Below, piece after piece: positions 35,362 through 43,754 of a DNA stretch of 64,000 nt (positions are counted from its first letter, which is position 1; each line of letters starts with the position of its first letter). The stretch is taken from positions 2,077,001 to 2,141,000 of the forward strand of contig NZ_CP097329.1 of the NCBI RefSeq assembly GCF_030323025.1, read 5' to 3'. The notes beneath the pieces were generated by a model, which saw only the letters and a program-made list of their open reading frames with translations, had not been told where the DNA came from and searched no databases. Source of the DNA: Pseudanabaena mucicola str. Chao 1806. GTDB lineage: Bacteria > Cyanobacteriota > Cyanobacteriia > Pseudanabaenales > Pseudanabaenaceae. Both the position numbers and the translations under genes were made by a program.

Positions 35362-35441
35362 GTGGTAGTGCTGCAAAGTAATTTTTTTAGTAATTGTGTT
35401 GCGGGCGCGAAGCGCCCGCAACACAATTACATTGCATGACT
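35362..35441 (+). repeat. Repeat with GGGCGC hairpin core, copy 1
   Basis: Contains AATTGTGTTGCGGGCGC and its complement around a 2-4-base loop, flanked by GCAAAGTAATTTTTTTAGT and CATTGCATGACT. The whole 77-80 bp recurs in opposite orientation at 37558-37634 with only a few changes. The pair brackets psbY-uppP-rplU-rpmA. Confidence 0.85.
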
Positions 35442-35448
35442 GCAAAAT

Positions 35449-35485
35449 TTGGCATGAGCGAGAGCAATGCTCTCGCTCATGCCAA
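35449..35485. terminator. Hairpin downstream of psbY
   Basis: TTGGCATGAGCGAGAGCA and its near-perfect complement (35451-35483 core) lie 50 bp beyond the psbY stop on the minus strand. The strong stem suggests a terminator, though no long T run follows. Confidence 0.55.
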
Positions 35486-35532
35486 TTGCAATTAAGGGTT
35501 TAAATAGACAATAGATAGCTACTTCCTAGATT

Positions 35533-35667
35533 TTATTGAAATGGGTTGTTGCCATATTTGCCGAATAGAGAAGCTTCACCCTTAATAACGGCTTTACCGA
35601 GGTTAAAAGCAGCCCAGAAAACAACTAAGACAATAGGTCCTAGTACGATTAATATTCTCCAATCCAT
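35533..35667 (-). CDS. psbY: Photosystem II protein Y (PsbY-like)
   Basis: A 44-residue single-helix protein: MDWRILIVLGPIVLVVFWAA, then FNLGKAVIKGEASLFGKYGN and NPFQ. The MDWR(V/I)L(V/I)VL start followed by one transmembrane helix is the hallmark of PsbY, a peripheral small subunit of photosystem II near cytochrome b559. The tail after the helix differs from the lysine-rich tails I know in other cyanobacteria. An AGGTG ribosome site lies 7 bases upstream. It is transcribed away from uppP. Confidence 0.8.
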   Translation of the reverse strand: MDWRILIVLGPIVLVVFWAAFNLGKAVIKGEASLFGKYGNNPFQ

Positions 35668-35836
35668 ATGTTTGCACCTAAAAATTTGAATAGAATTAAA
35701 TAGAGATTGCTTTTAGCCCCTATTATGACAGTAAAACCGTCTAAAAAGGTAGAGGGTATGGAGGCTTACACAGCTACTTTGTCAGCTTTGTTTGACTAGT
35801 TCATGATATATGTCATCTGTCTAGTTTTAAGTTTTT

Positions 35837-36679
35837 ATGGAATACTGGCAGGCTTTTGTTTTGGGGATTGTGCAAGGACTAACTGAGTTTTTGCCGATTA
35901 GTAGCTCAGCACATCTCAAGGTTGCCCCCGCACTTTTTCATTGGAATGATGCTGGTGTGTCCTTTGATGCAGTCATCCAATTGGGCAGTATTGTGGCGGT
36001 AGTTAGCTATTTTTGGAAAGATCTCAGTAATATCATGCTGGGTAGTATTGAGGCTATTCATAAGAAGCAATACAAATCACAGGAGTTTAAGCTAGCTGTA
36101 GCGATCGCCTTAGGTACAATTCCCATTTTATTTGGAGGTTTGCTGATTAAAGTTTTTATCAAAGATTATGACAACTCACCTTTACGGAGTTTGACGGCGA
36201 TCGCGTTCGCTTCAATTGTGATGTCGAGTCTACTGGCTCTAGCCGAAATTTTTGGACAAAAAGGCGATCAACAATCAAAGCGCCATTTTCATCGAGTTCG
36301 CATTATTGACGGCATCTTAATGGGCTTAGCTCAGGCGATGGCACTGGTTCCAGGGGTATCACGCTCTGGCTCTACCCTGACTGCAGGTTTATTTCTAGGC
36401 TTAGATCGGGTTGCTGCAACTAGGTTTTCGTTTTTGTTAGGCATTCCTGCAATTACGATCGCAGGTTTGGTCGAGTTATTGAGCATTGTCAAAAACGGGT
36501 TTGATGTTGGTGCAGGACAGTTAGTAGTGGGATTGATCTCTTCTGTAATTTTTTCGTACCTTGCGATCTCATGGCTTCTCAAATTCTTTCAAACCCATAC
36601 CACATGGGTATTTGTGGGCTATCGCTTAGTATTTGGGGCATTCTTACTCACAGGTGTAGGCTTAGGCTGGTTTAAATAG
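35837..36679 (+). CDS. uppP: Undecaprenyl-diphosphatase
   Basis: A 280-residue BacA/UppP membrane enzyme that recycles undecaprenyl diphosphate for peptidoglycan and polysaccharide synthesis. It has the two inverted-repeat active-site motifs, GLTEFLPISSSAHL near residue 15-28 and PGVSRSGSTLTAGLFLGLDR near 174-193, and about eight hydrophobic helices. It begins with MEYWQAFVLGIVQGLTEFLP, the usual start. A large hairpin follows its stop. Confidence 0.96.
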   Translation: MEYWQAFVLGIVQGLTEFLPISSSAHLKVAPALFHWNDAGVSFDAVIQLGSIVAVVSYFWKDLSNIMLGSIEAIHKKQYKSQEFKLAVAIALGTIPILFGGLLIKVFIKDYDNSPLRSLTAIAFASIVMSSLLALAEIFGQKGDQQSKRHFHRVRIIDGILMGLAQAMALVPGVSRSGSTLTAGLFLGLDRVAATRFSFLLGIPAITIAGLVELLSIVKNGFDVGAGQLVVGLISSVIFSYLAISWLLKFFQTHTTWVFVGYRLVFGAFLLTGVGLGWFK

Positions 36680-36704
36680 AGATTGGCTTGCCGCTACTCT
36701 CTAA

Positions 36705-36759
36705 CAGGAAATAAACAAATAAATTTTCGCTAAGTGAAAATTTATTTGTTTATTTCCTG
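36705..36759. terminator. 24-bp-stem hairpin after uppP
   Basis: CAGGAAATAAACAAATAAAT plus TTTC forms a perfect 24-base arm with its complement around a 7-base loop. It starts 26 bp after the uppP stop and is A/T-rich, so it may act as a terminator or be a mobile palindrome. Confidence 0.6.
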
Positions 36760-36867
36760 TATAGTTATAGATCGCACGATCTTTCATGCTCGGATCGGGT
36801 TGTTTACAAAATTGATAAAAGTTCTTTTATCAATACCTGTACGGCATCTACTAAATATTTACACACC

Positions 36868-37197
36868 ATGAGTTACGCAATCATTGAAACAGGCGGTAAG
36901 CAGTATCGCGTCGAAGTCGGTAGATTTTATGACGTTGAATTACTAAACGCCGAACCAGACAGTAAGCTGACTATTGATAAAGTTTTATTTGCCAACTTGG
37001 ATGGCGATATCTCTATTGGTCAGCCTTTAGTTGATAATGCAACCGTCGAAGTTACTGTACTGCGCCATTTAAAGGCAAAAAAAGTAATCGTTTATAAAAT
37101 GCGTCCCAAGAAAAAGACTCGCAGAAAGAACGGTCACCGTCAGCCCTTGACTCGCATTATGGTTGAAGCGATCAACCTAAGTGGTGAGGCTGCTTAA
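36868..37197 (+). CDS. rplU: 50S ribosomal protein L21
   Basis: A 109-residue L21 (MSYAIIETGGKQYRVEVGRF, KVIVYKMRPKKKTRRKNGHR QP split by the usual basic loop). It binds 23S rRNA in the large subunit. It is followed by rpmA, the standard rplU-rpmA pair, with a hairpin in the spacer. Confidence 0.98.
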   Translation: MSYAIIETGGKQYRVEVGRFYDVELLNAEPDSKLTIDKVLFANLDGDISIGQPLVDNATVEVTVLRHLKAKKVIVYKMRPKKKTRRKNGHRQPLTRIMVEAINLSGEAA

Positions 37198-37202
37198 GTA
37201 TG

Positions 37203-37229
37203 TAACCAAGATGCTTCGCATCTTGGTTA
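37203..37229. promoter_or_regulatory. Hairpin between rplU and rpmA
   Basis: TAACCAAGATGC, a TTC loop and GCATCTTGGTTA form a 12-bp stem in the 68-bp spacer. There is no T run, so it may balance expression of the two ribosomal protein genes rather than terminate. Confidence 0.55.
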
Positions 37230-37265
37230 TAAGTTTCTGTTAATCATTAAGAGGATCAAAAACAA

Positions 37266-37532
37266 ATGGCACATAAGAAAGGTACGGGTAGTACAAGAAA
37301 CGGTCGTGACTCTAATGCTAAGCGACTTGGTGTTAAGCGTTATGGCGGTCAAGTAGTTAAAGCTGGCAGTATTCTTGTACGTCAGCGTGGTACTAAGTTT
37401 CACCCTGGTAATAATGTTGGTCGCGGTAGCGATGATACTTTATACGCAACTGTTGACGGTGTTGTTACATTTGAGCGCTTTGGTAAGACCCGCAAAAAAG
37501 TCAGTGTTTATGCACCTGTCGAAGTTGCATAA
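37266..37532 (+). CDS. rpmA: 50S ribosomal protein L27
   Basis: An 88-residue L27: [54 protein letters not shown]. The N-terminus starts directly with AHKKG near the peptidyl transferase centre, with no Firmicutes-type cleaved leader. It is the second gene of rplU-rpmA, with a good AAGAGGA site upstream of the ATG. Confidence 0.98.
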   Translation: MAHKKGTGSTRNGRDSNAKRLGVKRYGGQVVKAGSILVRQRGTKFHPGNNVGRGSDDTLYATVDGVVTFERFGKTRKKVSVYAPVEVA

Positions 37533-37557
37533 GACATTTTCTATAACTTTAATTGGT

Positions 37558-37634
37558 AGTCATGCAATGTAATTGTGTTGCGGGCGCAAAGCGCCCGCAA
37601 CACAATTACTAAAAAAATTACTTTGCACCACTAC
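37558..37634 (-). repeat. Repeat with GGGCGC hairpin core, copy 2
   Basis: Reverse-oriented counterpart of 35362-35441. The core TTGCGGGCGC AAA GCGCCCGCAA hairpin lies between GTAATTGTG arms and is followed by ACTAAAAAAATTACTTTGC. It begins 26 bp after the rpmA stop and can form a very stable stem, so it probably ends the rplU-rpmA transcript. Confidence 0.85.
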
Positions 37635-37712
37635 CCTTCAATTTAATTAATGAGAGTTCAGAATGATTTGAAATGTGCTTTGAGAGAGGGCTTACTACTC
37701 AAACCCGCTCTC

Positions 37713-37800
37713 AAAACCTAGGATTAAAAGCCTTGCTTAGCAAGGTTTTTAATCCTAGGTTTTTGAAATTTGCTAGCTTAACCCGCACTGACGTTAATTA
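37713..37800. repeat. Palindrome and repeat end (GTTAATTA family), copy
   Basis: Bases 37713-37763 form a long near-perfect hairpin (AAAACCTAGGATTAAAAGCC with its complement). The adjoining TAACCCGCACTGACGTTAAT (37779-37798) matches, in reverse complement, the repeat start at 45564-45590. The region 37533-37861 otherwise holds no gene. Confidence 0.65.
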
Positions 37801-37834
37801 ATAAGGTGGTGCATTGTGCCGCATTATTAGTAAT

Positions 37835-37863
37835 AAAAAAGCAGCGAAATACGCTGCTTTTTT
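37835..37863. terminator. Rho-independent terminator of the response regulator gene
   Basis: AAAAAAGCAGCG, an AAATA loop and CGCTGCTTTTTT. The right arm overlaps the stop codon of the minus-strand receiver gene (37862-37864), so the terminator is immediate and, with its A/T runs, bidirectional. Confidence 0.9.
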
Positions 37864-38353
37864 ATTGGCTTTGATTATTTTTGAGTGATTCGTAGTGCCG
37901 CAAAATATTTTTGAGCTTTTCGATCTGGATGGGCTTACTGATATAGTCATTCATGCCTGCTTGTCGGCAGATATCCTGATCGTCATGGGTAGCATTGGCT
38001 GTTACAGCAATGATTGCAATGGGTAGAAGTTGCGATTCGAGTTCTTGCTTACGAATATATTGAGTTGCCTCTAAGCCATCCATTTCAGGCATCTGAATAT
38101 CCATCAAGATCAGATCATATGATTTATTGGCTATCGCCTCAATTACTGCTTTTCCATTTTCGACAACATCAGCTTGATAGCCTAAATGCTTGAGAACTCG
38201 TAAAGCTACCTTTTGATTGATAAGGTTATCTTCAGCCAACAGGATGCTTAAGGGAGTTGCTACTGATGCTGGTGGAGGCAAATTGCTAAGACTTGTGCGA
38301 TTGGTATCGTTATTTAGCAGTTTATTGCTAGATCCAGATTGATCGAGATCCAT
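37862..38353 (-). CDS. Response regulator, receiver domain with N-terminal tail
   Basis: A 163-residue protein. A disordered tail of about 35 residues is followed by one receiver domain: ILLAEDNLINQKVALRVLKH, the phospho-acceptor aspartate in LILMDIQMPEMDGLEAT, AVTANAT and the lysine in YISKPIQ. The AEDNxxNQK start and MDxQMPxMDG box are typical of receivers at the C-terminus of hybrid kinases, so this may be a detached hybrid-kinase receiver. No kinase is adjacent. Confidence 0.9.
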   Translation of the reverse strand: MDLDQSGSSNKLLNNDTNRTSLSNLPPPASVATPLSILLAEDNLINQKVALRVLKHLGYQADVVENGKAVIEAIANKSYDLILMDIQMPEMDGLEATQYIRKQELESQLLPIAIIAVTANATHDDQDICRQAGMNDYISKPIQIEKLKNILRHYESLKNNQSQ

Positions 38354-38418
38354 AACTTATGGTGGGTTTTGTATAGTTGCCATATGCTCTTAGCTATGAG
38401 ATGCGATCGCCTATTAAG

Positions 38419-38709
38419 TTAACCCATGATTTGTGGTACGCGGAAAAAGTCTTCATCGCGATCAGGGGCACAATCTAGTAAGACTTCGCGATCAGTAAAG
38501 GGTTGCAATATATCTGGACGAGTTACATTCACCGTATTCACTGCTCTGGTAGTTGGCTCAACCCCTTCAAGTATGGGATCAAGTTCATTAAGTTGTTGGA
38601 AATAGCCCAAAATGCTATCTAGTTGCTTGGTAAAGGAAATTTCTTCAGCTTCAGTTATCTGTAAACGTCCCAAATGGGCAACATGACGTACTTGTTCTCT
38701 ATTAATCAT
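38419..38709 (-). CDS. gatC: Aspartyl/glutamyl-tRNA amidotransferase subunit C
   Basis: A 96-residue GatC: MINREQVRHVAHLGRLQITE, AEEISFTKQLDSILGYFQQL, VEPTTRAVNTVNVTRPDILQ. It stabilises the GatAB core that makes Gln-tRNA(Gln), and possibly Asn-tRNA(Asn), by transamidation. The length is normal. gatA and gatB are elsewhere, as is usual in cyanobacteria. Confidence 0.96.
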   Translation of the reverse strand: MINREQVRHVAHLGRLQITEAEEISFTKQLDSILGYFQQLNELDPILEGVEPTTRAVNTVNVTRPDILQPFTDREVLLDCAPDRDEDFFRVPQIMG

Positions 38710-38785
38710 AATTACTGTCTCAATTTGGACAAATTGTATTTATTTAATATTTATCAGTATATTTATCAGTCTGAAATCGCAAATT

Positions 38786-39298
38786 CTAGAAGAAAAGATT
38801 AATATCTGCTCGACCAGTAGTTTTGAGCCAGTTTTGGGCTTCGATGTAGTTATTGGGAGCTAAACGGATCGCTCTTACCCAATGCTCAGCTGCCATGTTG
38901 AAATATTCATCGGCCTGTTCTTCGTCTTGAGCATTTTCCCCTTTGTGGTGATAAATCACCGCAACATTGTTAAGAGCTTGGGGCATCCGAGGATTAAGGT
39001 CGATTGCTTCTGCGTAGTATTCAAGGGCCTTGTCATGATCGCCGTTACTGGCATGAATTAAGCCCATGTTGTAGTAGATGTAGCTACGATCATAGGCATT
39101 GTCTTCTAGTTTGAGGGCTTCCTCATAGTTACTTAATGCTTCGGCATATTCACCATCACCCTGTGCTGACATACCATCACGGTAGTAGGCAAATGCTTCC
39201 TTTTCTTTCTGGCTAGCAGGAAAGAGTTTTAGAATCGTGTCAGCAATAACGGTAAAAGTTTGATCGACGAAGTTGTCATTACGTTGCGATCTAGGCAT
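38786..39298 (-). CDS. ycf3: Photosystem I assembly protein Ycf3
   Basis: A 170-residue TPR protein with three repeats ([60 protein letters not shown]) and the conserved end [20 protein letters not shown]. It is the chaperone for PsaA/PsaB assembly on the thylakoid membrane. [20 protein letters not shown] is the canonical start. Confidence 0.97.
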   Translation of the reverse strand: MPRSQRNDNFVDQTFTVIADTILKLFPASQKEKEAFAYYRDGMSAQGDGEYAEALSNYEEALKLEDNAYDRSYIYYNMGLIHASNGDHDKALEYYAEAIDLNPRMPQALNNVAVIYHHKGENAQDEEQADEYFNMAAEHWVRAIRLAPNNYIEAQNWLKTTGRADINLFF

Positions 39299-39385
39299 AG
39301 TTCTTTAATATATTTGCAATTTAATTTGCAGTCGGTTATTAATCAGCATATCAAATAAATCCATAGGGACAATTTACGAATTGTC

Positions 39386-39489
39386 TAAGTAGCTCAACTT
39401 AATTAAAACCCAAACCAGAGTTTTGTTCCGACCACTACGCGGGCGGAACAAAACTCTCGGTTTTTCGTTTACTTATGTCTAGCTACTTA
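39386..39489 (+). repeat. 104-bp TAAGTAGCT repeat, copy A
   Basis: Begins TAAGTAGCTCAACTTAATTA and ends TTACTTATGTCTAGCTACTT plus A. The termini TAAGTAGCT/AGCTACTTA are a 9-bp perfect inverted repeat. The core is a strong hairpin (GTTCCGACC-CTACGCGGGCGGAAC). Its right end supplies the TAA stop of the ABC-2 permease gene. Confidence 0.9.
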
Positions 39490-40269
39490 GCTAGAGGCAC
39501 TGGTATAAAATCTCAAAGCAAATTGCCAAAATTTATGGGAAGCATAGAGTAATGCGATCGCTAAAAATATTGAGCCAGCCGTCCAAATCGCTTCGCCTCG
39601 ACCTAATAGAGCTTCTGCAGGGACAGTTGTCAAAAAGGCGATTGGCACAACAAAGGTAAAAAAGAAACGGTAAGAGGTAGGGTAAGCTGCCATCGGATAT
39701 CTACCTGATTCCATCAAGCCCCGCAAAACTTCCGTAACGTTATAAATTTTTACAAACCAAATGCTTGTGGCACCTAGCATAAACCAGATGCTGTAGAGGC
39801 TAATAAATCCAAATATGAGAGGAATCAGGCTGAAAAGATAATTGCTTATACCTAGACCGATCTTGCTACCTGCATAGAACAAAATGCAAAATCCGAAAAT
39901 TAGATTTGGAAATCCCCAAGGCGAGATTACCCTTGCTGACAGCCAAAATTGGCTACTGATAGGTTTTAGCAGGACAAAATCTAAAGTACCATTTTGCACA
40001 TGCTGAACGATTTTGCTCAAGTTAGGGGCGAGAAATGTGGTTGAAAATCCTTCAAGGATGGTAAAGATGCCTAGAACCACAATCGCTTCTTCCCATTGCC
40101 ATCCTGCAAAGGTATAGCCAGTGCGGTAAAACAAAAACAAGCCAAATAAGCTGCCTGCTAAGTTGCCAATACTGCTTAGGGCTGCGATCGCAAAATTAAT
40201 GCGATATTCCAGTTCTGCCGCGATCGCCGTTGACCAAAACAGCTTCAGGGTATGTAGATATCTACTCAT
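39487..40269 (-). CDS. ABC-2 family transporter permease
   Basis: A 260-residue membrane protein with six hydrophobic helices (FAIAALSSIGNLAGSLFGLF, LGIFTILEGFSTTFLAPNL, LFSLIPLIFGFISLYSIWFM). YPTSYRFFFTFVVPIAFLTT followed by VPAEALLGRG is typical of the ABC-2 (DUF990-type) permeases paired with NatA-like ATPases. No ATPase gene is next to it. The C-terminus TSASS is closed by a stop codon inside a 104-bp repeat, so its original end may have been trimmed. The transported substrate is unknown. Confidence 0.88.
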   Translation of the reverse strand: MSRYLHTLKLFWSTAIAAELEYRINFAIAALSSIGNLAGSLFGLFLFYRTGYTFAGWQWEEAIVVLGIFTILEGFSTTFLAPNLSKIVQHVQNGTLDFVLLKPISSQFWLSARVISPWGFPNLIFGFCILFYAGSKIGLGISNYLFSLIPLIFGFISLYSIWFMLGATSIWFVKIYNVTEVLRGLMESGRYPMAAYPTSYRFFFTFVVPIAFLTTVPAEALLGRGEAIWTAGSIFLAIALLYASHKFWQFALRFYTSASS

Positions 40270-40291
40270 AATTTAATTTTGAATCAGAGAC

Positions 40292-40320
40292 AGCCAAGAA
40301 TGAAGACAGCATCCTTGGCT
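40292..40320. terminator. Hairpin downstream of the RRM gene
   Basis: AGCCAAGAATG pairs imperfectly with CATCCTTGGCT in the 79-bp gap after the RNA-binding protein gene. The stem is moderate and ends in a short run TTTCTG, so the call is tentative. Confidence 0.45.
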
Positions 40321-40348
40321 ATTTCTGACGTGAGCGATTAATTAGGCT

Positions 40349-40633
40349 CTAGGAGTAGCCACGACCTCTAGGGCGATCGTTAGTACGCTCGCTACGAGGT
40401 TTAGCCTTATTAACGCGCAGGGTACGTCCTAACCATTCAGCTTCATTAAGCGCGGCGATCGCGGCTTCTTCCTGAGCATCATCCTCCATATCTACAAAGG
40501 CGAAGCCCCGAACCCGACCTGTTTCTTGGTCGGTAGGCAATTGCACACGCTTTACAGTGCCGTAATCAGAAAAGACGCTTGTCAAATCTTCTTTAGCAGC
40601 TTGATAAGACAAATTTCCAACGTAAATAGTCAC
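40349..40633 (-). CDS. RNA-binding protein with one RRM (cyanobacterial Rbp)
   Basis: A 94-residue RRM protein: TIYVGNLSYQAAKEDLTSVF holds RNP2, and GRVRGFAFVDMEDDAQEEAA holds RNP1. A short basic, Gly/Arg tail (RSERTNDRPRGRGYS) follows. Such proteins bind mRNAs, often accumulate in the cold and help to localise photosynthetic transcripts. The tail is the short glycine-bearing type. The long upstream gap (40634-41214) may include a long 5' leader. Confidence 0.94.
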   Translation of the reverse strand: MTIYVGNLSYQAAKEDLTSVFSDYGTVKRVQLPTDQETGRVRGFAFVDMEDDAQEEAAIAALNEAEWLGRTLRVNKAKPRSERTNDRPRGRGYS

Positions 40634-41214
40634 AGTCAGTTCGCTCCAGAAAAGAGATCGATATAATAATTTAGCCAGTCTTCGGAAAAGACCCGCTCGA
40701 TACGAGATCTCACAAATCCAACCTAAATTTCAGCTTTGATATAAGTTTACCGTTTCCCCGTAACAATTTGCGTAGGCTGTATTACAAAGCTTTGTATAAG
40801 TGATGATAAAGAGATCTTTAAAGTGGACAAAAAAATAAATTCCTTACTGGAAGCGGTATTTCTGATATCAAGCGATCACGATCTAACCGATTTATGAGGC
40901 TTTAGCTGATAAAATTCCTTCTAAAGGTATAGACTGAAATTACTTAGTTTTCCTGAATTTTACAAGTCTATAACTAAAAAAGACTACTTCATGTTTTATT
41001 TGTTTTTGCCAAGCCTCCAAAAAACTTAAACAAACTTAAGCATTATTCTTTCAGGGCTAATAACGACTCAGCGCTAGGTCAATTGCTGCATGTAGGAATT
41101 GCTAGGTTTCGTGGGGTATGATGACAGATGTCTCAAAATATCCTCTGTTTAATCTAGCTTGCAGTAAAGCTAAAACAGCGATACAAAAGCTATACCAAAA
41201 AGCTATACAAAAAT
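40634..41214. other. Intergenic region between the rbp gene and secD
   Basis: A 581-bp gap between divergent genes. It must carry both promoters. I see no tRNA, hairpin terminator or repeat family in it, and no small ORF with recognisable features. Confidence 0.4.
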
Positions 41215-42717
41215 ATGGGTAAACAAAGCCGCCTGCTTGCCTTCGCATTGGCAATCTTAATAGGGGCTGTGTATCTAATCGTCATTCATCCACCTAAGCT
41301 AGGTTTGGATCTGCGAGGGGGCGCACAGCTTACACTCCAAGCAAAAACTAATCCTGAACAAGGTATTAATGAAATTACGCCACGAATTATGGAAACCGCC
41401 AAGTTTGTGGTGGAGCAGCGTATTAACGGTTTAGGGGTTTCCGAAGCCACAATTTTGCTATCAGCTAATAATCAACTGATTGTGCAGTTACCTGGGGTCA
41501 ATGACCCTGCTCAAGCTGAGCGCGTGCTTGGCACAACTGCCCAACTTGATTTTCGGAAGCAAAAAAAAGGGACGGAAAGCGAGCTAAGAGCAAGATTGCA
41601 AATTCTACAGGCCGCAACGGTGCAGCGAGAACTACTGAAAAATTCAGGCGATCAAAAGGCGATCGCGGAAAATGAAGCCACATATAAAAAGAGCATTGAA
41701 GATCTCAAGAGTATTTTTGAGCGCACAGGCTTAACAGGCAATATGCTCAAAGATGCCGTTGCCTCACCCAGTGGCAATGGTCCGGACTCTTGGCAAGTTG
41801 CTCTGACCTTTGACGATAAAGGCGGCGATCTGTTTGCTAAAACTACTGGTGAAATCGGTGGTACTGGTCGTGCCCTCGGTATTTTCCTAGATGATAAATT
41901 GATTAGCTCGCCATCAGTTGGTCCCGAATTTCAAGGTAAAGGTATTACTGGCGGACGCGCAGTCATTACAGGTAACTTTACGTTAGATTCGGCGACGGAA
42001 TTGGCTTTGCAGTTACGGGCAGGAGCTTTGCCTGTACCCGTCGAAATTGTCGAAAACCGCACTGTTGGCGCAACCCTTGGTGCAGATAGCATTCTCAGCA
42101 GTATCTATGCTGGTGTATCAGGTTTAGCACTAGTCCTTATTTTTATGGTGCTTTACTACCGTATTTTGGGCGTTGTTGCTGATATCGCGCTAGTCACCTA
42201 TGCGGTGATTACCTATGCTTTGTTTAGCGTCCTTGGTGTAGTTCTGACATTACCAGGAATTGCAGGGTTTATTCTCAGTATTGGGATGGCAGTGGATGCC
42301 AATGTCTTAATTTTTGAACGTACTAAAGAAGAACTAAAAGCAGGACGTACTCTTTATAAATCCGTTGAGGCAGGCTTCTATCGGGCATGGTCAAGTATTC
42401 TCGATAGCAATGTAACCACATTAATTGCCTGTATGACTCTGTTCTGGCTAGGTTCGGGGTTTGTCAAGGGGTTTGCTGTGACCCTTGGGGTTGGCGTAAT
42501 CGTCAGTATGTTTACGGCAATCACCCTGAGCCGATCGCTTATGTTGGCAATGATTAGCAATCCGAGTCTCCGTAAACCTGAATACTATGGTATGAAGGCT
42601 TTCGGCAAAATCTCAACATCGACGATTGATGTGGAAACTGAGGTTGAAGAAGTAACAGAAGAGCAAAACGATAAGACAGGCAATCCAAAAGACAATACAA
42701 GCGGTGCGGTTCTATGA
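41215..42717 (+). CDS. secD: Protein translocase subunit SecD
   Basis: A 500-residue SecD. The N-terminal helix is followed by the D1 motif HPPKLGLDLRGGAQLTLQAK. A large periplasmic/lumenal domain and six-helix RND-type bundle (SIYAGVSGLALVLIFMVLYY, AGFILSIGMAVDANVLIFER) come after. SecD and SecF use the proton gradient to pull exported proteins across the membrane. An acidic C-terminal tail (VETEVEEVTEEQ) is present. The gene overlaps secF by 4 bp. Confidence 0.97.
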   Translation: MGKQSRLLAFALAILIGAVYLIVIHPPKLGLDLRGGAQLTLQAKTNPEQGINEITPRIMETAKFVVEQRINGLGVSEATILLSANNQLIVQLPGVNDPAQAERVLGTTAQLDFRKQKKGTESELRARLQILQAATVQRELLKNSGDQKAIAENEATYKKSIEDLKSIFERTGLTGNMLKDAVASPSGNGPDSWQVALTFDDKGGDLFAKTTGEIGGTGRALGIFLDDKLISSPSVGPEFQGKGITGGRAVITGNFTLDSATELALQLRAGALPVPVEIVENRTVGATLGADSILSSIYAGVSGLALVLIFMVLYYRILGVVADIALVTYAVITYALFSVLGVVLTLPGIAGFILSIGMAVDANVLIFERTKEELKAGRTLYKSVEAGFYRAWSSILDSNVTTLIACMTLFWLGSGFVKGFAVTLGVGVIVSMFTAITLSRSLMLAMISNPSLRKPEYYGMKAFGKISTSTIDVETEVEEVTEEQNDKTGNPKDNTSGAVL

Positions 42718-43676
42718 GATTAGATGTAATTAAAAATGCGCGTCTTTACCTCACGATTTCCACAGTAGTGATTGTGTCAGGAATCGTGGCGATGGTGTTG
42801 TCATTCCAACAATTAGGTTCGCCATTACGTTTAGGGCTTGATTTTACGGGCGGATCTAGTGTGACACTAGGATTGGCTTGTAATGGTGATACTTGCGGCA
42901 AACCCATTGATATTGCAGTTGTCCGTCAAGCTGTTGAAGGCAGAGGCTTTACGAATAGTGTCATTCAATTAGTAGAGGGCAAAGACCTCAAAGGTGTATC
43001 AGTGCGTACTGTGCACCTCTCGACGGAGGAACGTGAAAAGCTCAAGTCAACCTTGACAGATGCCTTGAAGCAGTATGGTGAAGTTGATCCCCAAAAGTCC
43101 CAGCTTGATGAGGTTGGTGCAGCGATCGGGCAACAAGCACTTCGCAATGGGTTACTGGCAATTATCTTGTCCTTTGCAGGTATTGGTATATATTTAGCCT
43201 TCCGCTTTCAGTTGGACTATGCAACCTTTGCAGTGTTGGCACTATTTCATGATATTTTCGTAACTGTCGGAACTTTTTCGATCTTGGGTTTGACCTTAGG
43301 CGTAGAGATTGACAGCTTATTTATTGTGGCGATGCTGACGATCTGTGGCTTCTCGGTCAACGACACTGTGGTAATTTACGATCGCATTCGTGAAAATGTT
43401 AAACTTGATACAGGAGCAACGAGTTTTAATGATTTGGTTAATGCCTCGGTAAATCAAACCCTAGGGCGATCGATTAATACTTCCCTAACAGCAACTTTGC
43501 CACTAGTGGCAATTTTCTTATTCGGTGGTGCAACCCTGAGATTTTTCTCACTGGCTTTGATTATCGGTTTCTTGTCTGGCGCTTATTCCAGTATTTTTAA
43601 TGCCAGTATTTTGTTGGCATGGTGGCGCAGTCGTCAAACTTCTAAACTCAAGCAATCAACTGTAGAAGCAAACTAA
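42714..43676 (+). CDS. secF: Protein translocase subunit SecF
   Basis: A 320-residue SecF with the motif LRLGLDFTGGSSVTLGL, and the transmembrane bundle with FRFQLDYATFAVLALFHDIF, CGFSVNDTVVIYDRIRENVK and RSINTSLTATLPLVAIFLFG. The ATGA overlap with secD shows translational coupling. A CNGDTCG pair of cysteines sits in the lumenal part. A terminator hairpin follows 7 bp downstream. Confidence 0.97.
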   Translation: MRLDVIKNARLYLTISTVVIVSGIVAMVLSFQQLGSPLRLGLDFTGGSSVTLGLACNGDTCGKPIDIAVVRQAVEGRGFTNSVIQLVEGKDLKGVSVRTVHLSTEEREKLKSTLTDALKQYGEVDPQKSQLDEVGAAIGQQALRNGLLAIILSFAGIGIYLAFRFQLDYATFAVLALFHDIFVTVGTFSILGLTLGVEIDSLFIVAMLTICGFSVNDTVVIYDRIRENVKLDTGATSFNDLVNASVNQTLGRSINTSLTATLPLVAIFLFGGATLRFFSLALIIGFLSGAYSSIFNASILLAWWRSRQTSKLKQSTVEAN

Positions 43677-43682
43677 ACTCGT

Positions 43683-43710
43683 AAACAAGCTCCCATAAGG
43701 GAGCTTGTTT
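43683..43710. terminator. Terminator after secDF
   Basis: AAACAAGCTCCC, an ATAA loop and GGGAGCTTGTTT followed by GTCATT. It starts 7 bp beyond the secF stop. Confidence 0.88.
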
Positions 43711-43754
43711 GTCATTGGAGAATTTGTGAATATCTTTAAAGATGGAGCTGAGTA

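Larger units (their letters stand above)
34811..35532. other. Intergenic region between gltA and psbY
   Basis: A 722-bp gap. The left part is unstructured A/T-rich DNA that should contain the gltA promoter. At 35362-35441 there is one arm of a dispersed inverted repeat pair, and at 35449-35485 a strong hairpin that probably terminates psbY. I found no tRNA, small ORF or known RNA motif in the rest. Confidence 0.45.

Noticed and set aside
34811-41214. tRNA genes in the larger gaps
   Set aside because: I looked for the TTCGANNC arm and paired acceptor ends in the long intergenic regions and found none; a covariance search would be needed to be certain.
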